A stretch of 64,000 nt of DNA from Photobacterium sp. TY1-4 (GTDB lineage: Bacteria > Pseudomonadota > Gammaproteobacteria > Enterobacterales > Vibrionaceae): assembly GCF_025398175.1 (NCBI RefSeq), contig NZ_CP099735.1, positions 992,001 to 1,056,000 of the forward strand, in the 5' to 3' direction. Below the pieces are notes generated by a model, which did not search any database, was not told where the DNA came from, and saw nothing but the letters and a program-made list of their open reading frames with translations. Of the stretch, positions 26,350 through 35,685 are shown in pieces (position 1 is the first letter of the stretch; each line of letters opens with the position of its first letter). A program made the position numbers and the translations under genes.

Positions 26350-27006
26350 ATGAAAACCTACAATCATACATATCGGTACCACAACTTTTCACATAAAGAC
26401 TTAAGCGCTCTCACGTTCACTGCTTGCACTTTTATTCGCTGCGACTTTCGACGTGCTAACTTGCGCGATGCGACATTCGTTAACTGCAAGTTCATTGAAC
26501 AGGGTGATATCGAAGGCTGCCACTTTGATGTCGCAGATCTTCGCGATGCAAGTTTCCAACAATGCCAACTTGCGATGGCAAACTTCAGTAACGCCAATTG
26601 CTACGGTATTGAGTTACGTGAGTGTGATTTAAAAGGTGCCAACTTTTCCCGAGCAAACTTTGCCAATCAAGTAAGTAATCGTATGTACTTTTGCTCAGCC
26701 TTTATTACTGGATGTAACCTTTCCTATGCCAATATGGAGCGGGTTTGTTTAGAAAAATGTGAGCTGTTTGAAAATCGCTGGATAGGAACTCACCTAGCGG
26801 GTGCATCACTGAAAGAGTCAGACTTAAGTCGAGGTGTTTTTTCCGAAGATGTCTGGGGGCAATTTAGCCTACAGGGTGCCAATTTATGCCACGCCGAACT
26901 CGACGGTTTAGATCCCCGCAAAGTCGATACATCAGGTATCAAAATTGCAGATTGGCAGCAAGAACAGCTTCTCGAAGCGCTGGGTATTGTTGTTTTTCCT
27001 GACTAG
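26350..27006 (+). CDS. qnrS: QnrS-like pentapeptide-repeat quinolone resistance protein
   Basis: A 218-aa right-handed beta-helix protein built of A(D/N)LxX pentapeptides. The length equals that of QnrS, and nearly the whole sequence agrees with QnrS1 as I remember it (for example FVNCKFIEQGDIEGCHFDVA and MYFCSAFITGCNLSYANMER); I count roughly fifteen differences, among them K2, Y10, C31 and D201. Qnr proteins bind DNA gyrase and topoisomerase IV and protect them from fluoroquinolones. The start MKTYNHTYRYHN is fixed by AAGGAG upstream and by family length. It stands alone, with base composition more AT-rich than its neighbours, next to a decayed locus and an insertion sequence. Confidence 0.93.
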   Translation: MKTYNHTYRYHNFSHKDLSALTFTACTFIRCDFRRANLRDATFVNCKFIEQGDIEGCHFDVADLRDASFQQCQLAMANFSNANCYGIELRECDLKGANFSRANFANQVSNRMYFCSAFITGCNLSYANMERVCLEKCELFENRWIGTHLAGASLKESDLSRGVFSEDVWGQFSLQGANLCHAELDGLDPRKVDTSGIKIADWQQEQLLEALGIVVFPD

Positions 27007-27141
27007 ATGCTTATGAATACCTGCTGAAGGCAGCATATAAGATAGACTATATACGGCATCAATACATTTTCTAATCTAAATCACCCGAGCTAGAGCAATG
27101 CCTCTAGCTCACTTTTGTCCACTTCCAAGTCACAAATCCAC

Positions 27142-28203
27142 TCACTCCCCACTCGCTTCATTTCCCAACCAAACCGTTCCCAACTGATACGCTAGGCTCA
27201 GTACCACGGCGCCGACGAACAGGCCGACGATGCCGGACATCGCCATGCCACCAAGGGCGCCAAGCAGGATCACCAGCATCGGGGTTTCAGAGCCGCGGCT
27301 GAGCAGCACGGGTTTGAGCACCGCGTCACTGGCACTGACCAGCAGACACCAGATCAGAAACAGCACCGCAACGACAGTGCTCTGGGTGCCGAAGACGATG
27401 AAAATCGGGATCAAGAGTGCAATGATCGGTGGCAGCTGAATAATGGCGATCAGCAGCACCGCCACCATCCACAGCGCAATGGCCGGCACCCCGGCAAACA
27501 CCATCCCGATCCCGGCGAACACCGACTGGATCAGCGCAACCCCGATCACCCCCTGCACCACACTCCGAACCGTGGTTTTCGACAACTTAGTCAGTTGTTC
27601 GCCGTGCTTACCAGTCAGGCGATCTGCTATTGCTTGAAAAGCCGCTTCACATTTTTCGGCATGGGCCATAAATGCTCCGGCGATTAGGGTTGAGATGATG
27701 AACTGAACAAAGCCGAGCCCCAGTGAACCAAGCAGCCCCGCCATCTTGCCAGCAAACTGTTTCAGCGGCTCGGCATACTGCACCAGCACGCCTTTGAGGT
27801 TGGTCGAGGCTATGTCGACAAACACATAGAGCTTCTCTCCCACCAGCGGCCAGGCTTTCATCGCCGGATCTGGTTGCGGAATCGTCAGGGTACCATCCTG
27901 CAACCCCACAATCACGTCTGCAGCGCTGGTATAAATGCCGGTCGAGAGCGCAATCAGGGGGACCAGTAAAATGACGACCCCGATCCCCGACAGCAACACA
28001 CTGGCTTTGGTCAGGCTCATACCAAGACGGTTGTGCATGCTCACCGCCAGCGGATACAGCGCCGTGGCAATAATCGCGCCCCATACCAGCAGCATGAGAA
28101 AGGGCCGTAAAATCGAGAAACACCAAATCAGCAGCAAGGCCACCGCGCCGATTTTAATCGCCGCATCAATTGCCTGCGTTGCAAATTGATCGTCTGTTTT
28201 CAT
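27142..28203 (-). CDS. AI-2E family transporter
   Basis: A 353-aa inner membrane protein of the AI-2E (PurR-regulated permease PerM/YdiK) family with about eight helices. Typical parts are the LRPFLMLLVWGAIIATALYP start and the C-terminal LIWCLLVSASDAVLKPVLLS followed by GSETPMLVILLGALGG. Family members export small molecules or sodium and in one case the signal AI-2. It is the last gene of a unit with an HlyD-type adaptor and a DUF2955 protein. Confidence 0.9.
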   Translation of the reverse strand: MKTDDQFATQAIDAAIKIGAVALLLIWCFSILRPFLMLLVWGAIIATALYPLAVSMHNRLGMSLTKASVLLSGIGVVILLVPLIALSTGIYTSAADVIVGLQDGTLTIPQPDPAMKAWPLVGEKLYVFVDIASTNLKGVLVQYAEPLKQFAGKMAGLLGSLGLGFVQFIISTLIAGAFMAHAEKCEAAFQAIADRLTGKHGEQLTKLSKTTVRSVVQGVIGVALIQSVFAGIGMVFAGVPAIALWMVAVLLIAIIQLPPIIALLIPIFIVFGTQSTVVAVLFLIWCLLVSASDAVLKPVLLSRGSETPMLVILLGALGGMAMSGIVGLFVGAVVLSLAYQLGTVWLGNEASGE

Positions 28204-28277
28204 CGTCCCGCCCCTTTTTCACATCGTTCTTCATCAATCGATCTGAGTAAACCGCTCTGATTAAAAAATCCCTTCAT
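28200..28277 (-). CDS. Possible 25-aa coupled small ORF
   Basis: MKGFFNQSGLLRSIDEERCE plus five residues starts behind an excellent GGAGAGG site (six bases before the ATG) and its stop overlaps the start of the AI-2E gene (ATGA). It fills the gap between the DUF2955 gene and the transporter. It may be a leader that couples translation, or a true small protein. Confidence 0.35.
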   Translation of the reverse strand: MKGFFNQSGLLRSIDEERCEKGAGR

Positions 28278-28305
28278 GGAAAAACCTCTCCAAAAAGCTT
28301 TTCCG

Positions 28306-29364
28306 CTAGTTCGGCTGCAAAAATTTCCACGTTCGCGTTTCTAGAAAATACGCCGCGACTATCATGTACAACCCAACCACCACCAGCTGTACGATTCGGG
28401 TAATCGTGGTGCTGTCGATGTCGCCGGAACTGAGCAAGGTAGAGCCGATCAGCACAAGCAAGGTACTGAACGCGGTCACATAAACCGGGGCTTTTTCCCC
28501 GGCGGTATAGATTTTGGTGGCCATCACCATCGCCAGCAGCGCAATAAACAAGGTGTAAAACCCAATGTTCGGCACGATGGCCAGCACCGTAAACGAGCCG
28601 ATGGCCAGCAGACCTCCCAGGCCGTTGCTGACCACCAAAAACGCACTCAGCTTGACCGACTTCTCCCCGGTGATCATCAGCGACAGCAGGGCAATAAAAA
28701 TCATGGTCAGGATCGCTTCGCTGATCTGAAACACGAAGAAAAAGCACACCACAGGGAAAGAGATCAGCAAGGCCCGGAAAGCAGCCCGCCAACGCTGATG
28801 CGGCGTCAGCATCACCGGGGCAAAACCCGGAAACTCGGCCTCCGGCTCAGGAAAATAGATATGCGCCAGGGTAAAGAGAGTGATCGCGACCACCCCGGAA
28901 ATCGTCAGTCCCCCAGCCAGAAAGCCGGAGACGGTGGCACTACTGCCCATTGCGATAAAGGGCAGGATCAGAATCGCGAGGATCAAAATCGTCGCGAACA
29001 GGTTCCATTTCGGATTAGTGAATAGATAGTAACCCCACATCATCATCAAGCCGATCAGCATCATCAATGGAATTGGATACTGGGTGATCCCGCCCGACAG
29101 CAACATACCCAGCCCGATGGTGACCAGCATCGCCAGCAGCAACTCGATTAAGGTTTCCCGGTGTAGTGTGGGCTTGTCGATCAGAAATTTGGCCGTTAGC
29201 ACCGGCGCGATATGGGCCAAATCCCATTCCAGCCAGGCGGCCAGAAAAACCGCCAGACCGACCCCCACTGTAAAGCGCAGGATCCGAACCTGAGTCGCTT
29301 CCGTCAGTGTGTCAGTCACAGACGCCACGGTACTTGTGTCGGAAGCCGTCGCCTTATCGGACAT
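28306..29364 (-). CDS. DUF2955 (FUSC-like) membrane protein
   Basis: A 352-aa inner membrane protein with about ten helices in two blocks, of the DUF2955 family related to the fusaric acid resistance (FUSC/AaeB) proteins. It overlaps the HlyD-type gene by eleven bases, as in Aae-type efflux pairs where a membrane-fusion protein and a FUSC-type pump work together to export aromatic acids or similar compounds. No outer membrane partner is encoded here. Confidence 0.88.
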   Translation of the reverse strand: MSDKATASDTSTVASVTDTLTEATQVRILRFTVGVGLAVFLAAWLEWDLAHIAPVLTAKFLIDKPTLHRETLIELLLAMLVTIGLGMLLSGGITQYPIPLMMLIGLMMMWGYYLFTNPKWNLFATILILAILILPFIAMGSSATVSGFLAGGLTISGVVAITLFTLAHIYFPEPEAEFPGFAPVMLTPHQRWRAAFRALLISFPVVCFFFVFQISEAILTMIFIALLSLMITGEKSVKLSAFLVVSNGLGGLLAIGSFTVLAIVPNIGFYTLFIALLAMVMATKIYTAGEKAPVYVTAFSTLLVLIGSTLLSSGDIDSTTITRIVQLVVVGLYMIVAAYFLETRTWKFLQPN

Positions 29365-30481
29365 AAGACAACCAGCTGATCAACCGGATCCAGACTTTGC
29401 CGATCAGGTTAAAGATCGTGTTATCGTCGGCATAGACAATCACATCCGCCTGACCGCCCACCCGCAGCACGCCACGCGCCTGGGTGTGGTCAAACTCAAT
29501 CAGGATGGGCAGCATCTGAGTTTGCCGTAACCAGCCCTTCTGGGTATCGGCTTTGGCCAGCTTGCCGGCCTGATCGCCTTCACCCCAGTCGATGCCCCAA
29601 TCCACGCTGGACACCGTGCCTTTAAACACCTTGCCGGGGACAAAGTCGAGGGCAATTTCCACCGCATCCCCTGCCGTGACATTGCCCAGGCTGTTTTCCC
29701 GGAAATAGGCTTCAATCCAGATGGTTTCAGTCGAGACAAAGGTCATCAGCGGTTGTCCGGTGGAGGCATAAAAACCTTCTGACAAACTGAAATTCGACAC
29801 CCCGCCCTGAGTCGGCGCGCGGACTTCGGTCCGTTCCAGGTTAAGCTGTGCCTGCTCCAAAGCCAGCAACGCGGCTTTAATCTGGCTGTTCTCCTCCCCT
29901 GCCGCGCCCAGTTGTTGCTTGGCTTTTTCCAAGTCGGCCTCGGCGTTGACCACATTGGCCCGTGCCGTTGCCAGAGTCGCCCGCGCCTCATCCGCATCCG
30001 ACTGGGAGACCACGCCTTTTTTCACCAGAGCCAGGACACGGTTGGTTTGCAGCTCTGCGTTTTGCCGCTCGACAATCGCTGAGGTCAGACGCGCCTGAGC
30101 CGATGCAATCGCCGCCGTTTGCGCGCCGACATTCTGACCGGCGATTTCGAGGTTTTCTTTGGCCTGCGCCACAGCAATTTGATAGTCAGACGGATCCAGC
30201 TTGACGAGCACATCCCCTTCCGCAACCAGCTGATTGGGTGCCACATTGATTTCCAACACCAAGCCGGACACTTCCGGTTTGACCGGTACGACAAAGGTTT
30301 TGACCCGGGCGTTGTCCGTGATCGGGATAATACGATCGGAGATGATGTTAAACAGTAGCAACACCGCCACGGTCAGCAGCAGGATATTGGTGATCTTTTT
30401 AACTTTATTGGTCTTCTGCGGCGCTTGATCCTCTGCCACTGTTTCAGGTTCCAGAACAGCATCTTTTTCTTCTTCTGCCAT
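29354..30481 (-). CDS. HlyD/EmrA-type membrane fusion protein
   Basis: A 375-aa periplasmic adaptor. One N-terminal membrane helix (ITNILLLTVAVLLLFNIISD) is followed by a lipoyl half (PVKPEVSGLVLEINVAPNQL), a long coiled coil (about residues 90-190 with VKKGVVSQSDADEARATLA), the second lipoyl half and a beta-barrel. The start at 30481 (MAEEEKDAV) has GAGG upstream; the longer reading to 30544 adds an unrelated tail. It is the first gene of the export cluster. Confidence 0.9.
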   Translation of the reverse strand: MAEEEKDAVLEPETVAEDQAPQKTNKVKKITNILLLTVAVLLLFNIISDRIIPITDNARVKTFVVPVKPEVSGLVLEINVAPNQLVAEGDVLVKLDPSDYQIAVAQAKENLEIAGQNVGAQTAAIASAQARLTSAIVERQNAELQTNRVLALVKKGVVSQSDADEARATLATARANVVNAEADLEKAKQQLGAAGEENSQIKAALLALEQAQLNLERTEVRAPTQGGVSNFSLSEGFYASTGQPLMTFVSTETIWIEAYFRENSLGNVTAGDAVEIALDFVPGKVFKGTVSSVDWGIDWGEGDQAGKLAKADTQKGWLRQTQMLPILIEFDHTQARGVLRVGGQADVIVYADDNTIFNLIGKVWIRLISWLSYVR

Positions 30482-30686
30482 GGGGATGCCTCTTCGATTC
30501 GGCGCCGACGCCTGAGCAGGCGCTTCATCCGTCAATACACGCAAGACACCCTTTCAAACAAACCCTGGGCAAATCACGCGACGGATAAGCCCGCGATTTC
30601 AAGTCTTAACCATAGCCAAGCCGGTGCCGAAGCAACTGACAATACATAAGACGAAGCAGCAATGAGACAACCTAAGCAAGCGCTGA

Positions 30687-31538
30687 CTAATGATCTTCCG
30701 GCAGGTAAGGCTGGAGCACATCCCAGCGGAAGGTCGGCCCGTCGGTACAGACATATTTGTGCTTGAGGTAACAATGGCCGCAGGTGCCGAGGCCACAATG
30801 CATCCGGCGCTCAATCGACAGGTAAATGGCGTGATCGTACACCCCGGAGGCGACCAGATAATCGGCCATGCCGAACATCATCACCTGTGGCCCGGCGAGC
30901 AGCACCACATCCGGCAACTCACCGAAGCTGTCGAGCACGGTCGGCATGATATCAATCGGCCGGCCGTGATATTCATTTTCGTCACCGTTGAGATCGCCGT
31001 TTTCGATCATGTTGAACACCGGAATGAACTGCTGCCACCGCTCCCGTTCCGGGTTGAGCATTTTTGCCTGCTGGCTCCGCGCCCCATACACCACGGTGAG
31101 CTGGGTATAATTCTGTTGCTCGACCAGATGATCGACCACGCCCACCAGCGGCGCCAAACCACAGCCACCACCCACGATCAAGATCCGCTTGCCGGAGATC
31201 TCGTTCATCGGCCAACCAACCCCATATGGCCCGCGTGCGCCGAGGATCTGGCCGGGTTGCAGGCCAAACAACGCAGTGGTGACGGCTCCCATCTGACGCA
31301 CCAGCGCCCGGAAGTGCCCCTGTTCATCCGGCACCTGGGTAAAGGTAAACGGCGCTTCGCCGACACCCGGGACATTCAGCATGAAAAACTGGCCGATTTG
31401 GGCTTTCTGCCAGTCAGTGTCTTGCTTGGTCAACGTCGGCTCAGATCCATCCAACAAGCGAAACTGGAAGTGCCGTGCTTGCTCGCCGTCGTCATAGAAG
31501 TCCACCAGCTCGATGGCTGAAGGGGTCAGGTTATGCAT
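30687..31538 (-). CDS. FAD/NAD(P)-binding electron-transfer subunit (HydG-like)
   Basis: A 283-aa flavoprotein of the ferredoxin-NADP reductase type found as gamma subunit of sulfhydrogenases and of soluble formate dehydrogenases. An FAD domain (LQPGQILGARGPYGVGWP) is followed by a nucleotide domain (ILIVGGGCGLAPLVG) and a C-terminal [2Fe-2S] site with cysteines in CGLGTCGHC and then KYVC. It overlaps the beta-subunit gene by eight bases. It would pass electrons from formate to NAD(P) through the beta subunit. Confidence 0.9.
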   Translation of the reverse strand: MHNLTPSAIELVDFYDDGEQARHFQFRLLDGSEPTLTKQDTDWQKAQIGQFFMLNVPGVGEAPFTFTQVPDEQGHFRALVRQMGAVTTALFGLQPGQILGARGPYGVGWPMNEISGKRILIVGGGCGLAPLVGVVDHLVEQQNYTQLTVVYGARSQQAKMLNPERERWQQFIPVFNMIENGDLNGDENEYHGRPIDIMPTVLDSFGELPDVVLLAGPQVMMFGMADYLVASGVYDHAIYLSIERRMHCGLGTCGHCYLKHKYVCTDGPTFRWDVLQPYLPEDH

Positions 31539-32604
31539 CGTCGACTATCCTCTTCATCACCGAATGAACCCCGATCACGCCAGGGCAGACCTGCTCGCAG
31601 CGACCACAGCCGACACAGCCATAGCGGCCAAATTCCGGTAAAAAATCATCACTGAACTTGTGATACCAGAAGCGCTTCACCCGCTCTCCGGCCTGTGCGC
31701 TGGGATTGTGGTAACTGGCTTCGCGCTGGAATCCTTCGTACAGGCAGGAATCCCAGAAGCGCATTTGCTGCGTTGCGGGCTGCGCCGCTTTGGGTGTACT
31801 GCCAGAGCTCTCCGCAGCATTCACCGCCAAATCAGTAGCTTTATCAGCAACGGGCTGCGACTCGGTACCGTAGCAGGAGCAGGTCGGACACAGGGTGGTA
31901 CAGCCTGAGCAGGCCAGGCACTGAACACCGATCCGCTGCCACAATGCGTCGGAGACCTCACCCCGGTTCAGCCGCTCCACCCCTTCGGTGATGTAGCTGT
32001 GGTCGTCAAATTCCTGCTCGCAGTGGCTAAGCTGCTCCCAGCGCTGATTCATCTTCTGAGCCGAGGCCGGGGTGAGTGCCAGTCCCTGAATCGCATCTTT
32101 GCCCTGTGCGGTGACGACCACCAGCAACCATTGATCGTTCTCCAGCGGATGGAGGATCAGATCGGCGGTTTCATCACGCACGCCGGGTCCGGCATTGACC
32201 AGATAACAAAAGCCCTGTTCACAAGGGTGGACGCAATCAATGCCCACCAGCAGCGCCTGACGGCGACGCGCCTGATAATAGGCGTCCTGCTCGAAAAACA
32301 GATCCTGGTAATGGATCGCGGTTAAATCGCAGCTCTGCACACCAAACAGCACAAAGGGATCGGGCCTCGGCAGGATTTCACGGAAAAACTGGCCGTCGAA
32401 CACATACAGCGGCTCCTGCTCGGCAAAAAAGAAACTTTTCGCCGAACCTTGCGGCTTTTGTGCGCTGAGTGGCGGATAAGCCGGGGGGATAATGTGTTGC
32501 CAGTGCGCATCCCCCGGCGCGGATTCCACCACCTGATACAATTGCCGGGCGCGGGATAAGTGATCCTGCAACGCTTTGAGCGACTCAACCAGATACTGCT
32601 GCAT
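31531..32604 (-). CDS. 4Fe-4S dicluster subunit (sulfhydrogenase beta-like)
   Basis: A 357-aa iron-sulfur protein. Two cluster motifs lie near the C-terminus: CLACSGCTTLCPTCSC and CVGCGRCEQVCPG. The rest follows the pattern of the sulfhydrogenase beta subunit (HydB), with VQSCDLTAIHYQDLFF in the N-terminal half. The gene begins one base after the stop of the catalytic-subunit gene and overlaps the flavoprotein gene, so the three are co-translated. Its role is to wire the molybdenum subunit to the flavoprotein. Confidence 0.9.
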   Translation of the reverse strand: MQQYLVESLKALQDHLSRARQLYQVVESAPGDAHWQHIIPPAYPPLSAQKPQGSAKSFFFAEQEPLYVFDGQFFREILPRPDPFVLFGVQSCDLTAIHYQDLFFEQDAYYQARRRQALLVGIDCVHPCEQGFCYLVNAGPGVRDETADLILHPLENDQWLLVVVTAQGKDAIQGLALTPASAQKMNQRWEQLSHCEQEFDDHSYITEGVERLNRGEVSDALWQRIGVQCLACSGCTTLCPTCSCYGTESQPVADKATDLAVNAAESSGSTPKAAQPATQQMRFWDSCLYEGFQREASYHNPSAQAGERVKRFWYHKFSDDFLPEFGRYGCVGCGRCEQVCPGVIGVHSVMKRIVDDA

Positions 32605-32605
32605 C

Positions 32606-34696
32606 TTATGGCTCCTCCCTCAGCTGATCGACATCTTTGGGCACCTGACCTGCTGGCAACGGGAATACCGTCACCGCACAAGCTTTCAGCTCCGGCATCT
32701 TGGTGATCGGATCCTGCGCCGTATTGGTAAGCTGATTCGACGGCGCTTCTTTGAAATGGTACGGCATGCTGACCAAACCCGGCGGTACATCGGGGGTGAT
32801 CATCGCCCGGGTTTCAATATAGCCCCGGCGCGAGCGCACCCCGATGGGCCCATAGCGGGTGATCTTGAGCTGCCGGGCATCGTCAGGATGGATAAACAGC
32901 AAACCGGGCGGGGTTTCGCGCTCCAACAGCGGCGATTTACGGGTCATCGAGCCGCAGCCATAATGGAAATGAAGCCGGTTGGTCGTCAGCAGCAGCGGGT
33001 AATCGGCGTCCACCGACTCGTCAATGGCAGTGTAGTGAACCGGGATCAAACGAGCTTTGCCGATGGGAAAGCTGTCGCGATGCAGAATGTCGGTGCCGTT
33101 CGGGGCGTCGTCGTTGCAGGGCCATTGCAGCCCCTGCGCCCAAATCATCTTGTCGTAGCGCATCCCCTGATAGGCTGGGGTCAGCGCCGCCATCTCATCA
33201 AACACCGCTTGGCTGTTCGGCCAGTTCAATTGATCGCTTCCAAGACGCTGCGCCAGGGCATTTAGCCACTGCCAGTCGCCCATCGCCGAACCCGGCGGTT
33301 GCAGCGCCTGAGCGATGTGCTGGACCCGACGCTCACAGTTGGTAAAGGTGCCTTCTTTTTCCGCGAATGACGCCGCCGGCAGCACATAATCGGCCAGTTT
33401 GGCAGTTTCGGTCATCGTCAGCTCGGCCACCACCAACAAGTCCAGCTGCTTGAAGGCTTCGCGAACGTGGTTCTGATCCGGGTCCGTCACCACCGGATCT
33501 TCACCAAACAGGATCAAGCCGTGAAATTCACCGGCCAGGACCGCTTTGCTCATACCCAGCGACGTCAACCCCGGTTGGTCAGCGACCTCGCCCTGCCAGG
33601 CCTGGTTAAACTTCTGCTGCACTGCATCGTTATCCGCGCCCTGATAGCCGGGATAGACATTCGGCAGGCAGCCCATATCACAGGCGCCCTGCACATTGTT
33701 CTGCCCCCGCAGCGGATTAATGCCGGTGCCGGGACGGCCGATCTGACCGCACACCAACGCCAGATTAGACAACGCAATCACGTTCTGAGTCCCGCTGACA
33801 AACTGGGTGATCCCCATCCCATAGAGGATCATCGCCTTCTCGGCCTTCGCATAAGCTTTCGCCACGGCCCGGATCTGCCCGGCATCAACCCCGGTAATTG
33901 CCTCGACGGATGCCGGAGTAATGGCTTCAACTTGCCGCGCCAGTTCGTCAAACCCGTCACAGCGCTCAGCAATAAAATCAGCGTTGTGCCAGTTTTCTTC
34001 AAAAATGACCTGGAGCATGGCGTTAATCAGGGCAATATTGCTGCCCGGTTTGAGCTGAAGATGGATATCAGCCACTTTGGCCAAACGGGTCTGACGAGGG
34101 TCAATGACGATCAGCTTGGCACCCTGTTGCTGGGCTGCAAAAATCTGTCCGCCCAGTACGCTGTGATTCTCGGTCGGGTCGGCGCCAATCACCACGATCA
34201 AATCTGTGTTGAAGATATCCTTGGCGCTGTTGGTCATCGCCCCGGAGCCCAACGTCTGCTTGAGTCCGGCGACCGTCGGGCTATGGCAGATCCGGGCGCA
34301 GTGATCGACATTATTGGTTTTGAGTACCGCCCGGGCAAATTTTTGCGCCGCGTAGTTATCTTCATTGGTGGCGCGGGCACTGCTGATCACGCCAATTGCC
34401 GCAGGTCCGGATTCATCGAGGATCTCGCGAATGGACTGGCTAATGTCATCCAGCGCTTCATCCCAGCTGACAGGCTCAAACCGATCCCGGCAGCGTTTGA
34501 GCGGCTGGGTGATCCGGTTATCCGGCCGGATCGCATATGCCGTGCTCCAGCCTTTTTCGCACAGTTTGCCATGGCTGATCGGATGGCCGGGCACCGGCTC
34601 TACACCGGTTAACCGCCCGCGAGCATCCATTTTCAGGGTAATGCCGCATCCCACCCCGCAAAATGGACATATGGTCTGAACTCTTGAGGAAGACAT
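32606..34696 (-). CDS. Formate dehydrogenase catalytic subunit (Mo-bis-MGD, Cys type)
   Basis: A 696-aa molybdopterin oxidoreductase. An N-terminal [4Fe-4S] site (CPFCGVGCG and a further Cys in HGKLCEKGW) is followed by the molybdopterin domains. The metal ligand is a cysteine in CHSPTVAGLKQTLGSGAMTN, not selenocysteine. This segment is diagnostic of formate dehydrogenases. The start at 34696 (MSSSRVQTICPF) is preferred because the longer reading uses TTG without a ribosome site. With the two downstream genes it forms a soluble, probably NAD(P)-linked complex. A formate channel gene lies immediately upstream. Confidence 0.92.
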   Translation of the reverse strand: MSSSRVQTICPFCGVGCGITLKMDARGRLTGVEPVPGHPISHGKLCEKGWSTAYAIRPDNRITQPLKRCRDRFEPVSWDEALDDISQSIREILDESGPAAIGVISSARATNEDNYAAQKFARAVLKTNNVDHCARICHSPTVAGLKQTLGSGAMTNSAKDIFNTDLIVVIGADPTENHSVLGGQIFAAQQQGAKLIVIDPRQTRLAKVADIHLQLKPGSNIALINAMLQVIFEENWHNADFIAERCDGFDELARQVEAITPASVEAITGVDAGQIRAVAKAYAKAEKAMILYGMGITQFVSGTQNVIALSNLALVCGQIGRPGTGINPLRGQNNVQGACDMGCLPNVYPGYQGADNDAVQQKFNQAWQGEVADQPGLTSLGMSKAVLAGEFHGLILFGEDPVVTDPDQNHVREAFKQLDLLVVAELTMTETAKLADYVLPAASFAEKEGTFTNCERRVQHIAQALQPPGSAMGDWQWLNALAQRLGSDQLNWPNSQAVFDEMAALTPAYQGMRYDKMIWAQGLQWPCNDDAPNGTDILHRDSFPIGKARLIPVHYTAIDESVDADYPLLLTTNRLHFHYGCGSMTRKSPLLERETPPGLLFIHPDDARQLKITRYGPIGVRSRRGYIETRAMITPDVPPGLVSMPYHFKEAPSNQLTNTAQDPITKMPELKACAVTVFPLPAGQVPKDVDQLREEP

Positions 34697-34824
34697 CGAG
34701 AACCCCAGCCCTGTTCTGATTGCCGCTCGATTCAAGCAGCCTCTGAATCACTGGTCTGAGTATAGCAACGGGTATTCAGTCCGAAGTTGCAGGAATGCTA
34801 AAGCCGCCCTAATCCTGAGCTGGA

Positions 34825-35685
34825 TCAATCCCCCGCGTCATCATCCGGCTGATGATATTTCACCGATGGTTCATGGTGAGCACCGCGTAAATAGATCAAG
34901 TGATAAATCAGCCCGACCAGTACACTGCCCCCCACCAAATTACCGAGAATCACCGGGATCAGGTTGCCGATAAAGCCGAGCCAGGTGATCGCCCCGGCTG
35001 CAGTGCTGGCCTCGCCGCTCGCCTGCAACAGCATCGCCAGCGGAATGAAGTACATATTGGCAATACTGTGTTCAAACCCGGCCGCGACAAAAGCTGAAAT
35101 GGGAAAAACAATCGCCACGGCCTTATCAATCACGCTCCGCCCAGCCAGCGCCATCCAGACTGCCATACACACCAGCACATTACAGAGCATGCCGCGGAAA
35201 AACGCGGTCCAGAAGGGTAAATTGCATTTCGCTGCCGCGATGTTGAGATAAACTTCGGCAATGGCACCGTTATTAAGATTGGCATGACCGGAGACAAACA
35301 CCAGCACCGCCAGCCCGGCCGCTCCGATAAAATTGGCCCCGCACACCACGGCCCAGTTTTTCAGCAGCTCTGCGGTGGTGATCTTTTTGTCGGCCCAGGC
35401 CATCGCCAGCAAGTTGTTGCCGGTAAACAACTCGGCCCCGGCAACCACCACCAGCAGCAGGCCGAGGGAAAAAGTCAACCCGCCCAGCACCTGCCCGGTG
35501 GCAAAGCTAAAAGTGGCGTCCGATTTGACCAGCGCATAATACAGCCCGCCCAAGCCGATAAAAGCCCCGGCCAAGATGCCCAGCATCACCATGGACAGCA
35601 GCGGTAACCGGGCCTTGGTCACCCCCAGTGTATCGACTTTCTCGGCAATTTCCTTCGGCGAGAACGCATCAAAACCGTACAACAT
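34825..35685 (-). CDS. focA: FocA/NirC-type formate/nitrite channel
   Basis: A 286-aa inner membrane channel with six helices. The family blocks are clear: PLLSMVMLGILAGAFIGLGG near the start, the FTGNNLLAMAW motif, and GFEHSIANMYFIP near the end. FocA channels move formate, NirC channels nitrite. The position in front of a formate dehydrogenase operon, on the same strand, favours formate uptake for oxidation. The intervening 129 bases may hold a second promoter. Confidence 0.92.
   Translation of the reverse strand: MLYGFDAFSPKEIAEKVDTLGVTKARLPLLSMVMLGILAGAFIGLGGLYYALVKSDATFSFATGQVLGGLTFSLGLLLVVVAGAELFTGNNLLAMAWADKKITTAELLKNWAVVCGANFIGAAGLAVLVFVSGHANLNNGAIAEVYLNIAAAKCNLPFWTAFFRGMLCNVLVCMAVWMALAGRSVIDKAVAIVFPISAFVAAGFEHSIANMYFIPLAMLLQASGEASTAAGAITWLGFIGNLIPVILGNLVGGSVLVGLIYHLIYLRGAHHEPSVKYHQPDDDAGD

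Noticed and set aside
33467..34612. 381-codon frame antisense to the formate dehydrogenase gene
   Set aside because: It is the mirror of conserved molybdopterin domain coding sequence; no ribosome site or recognisable domain.
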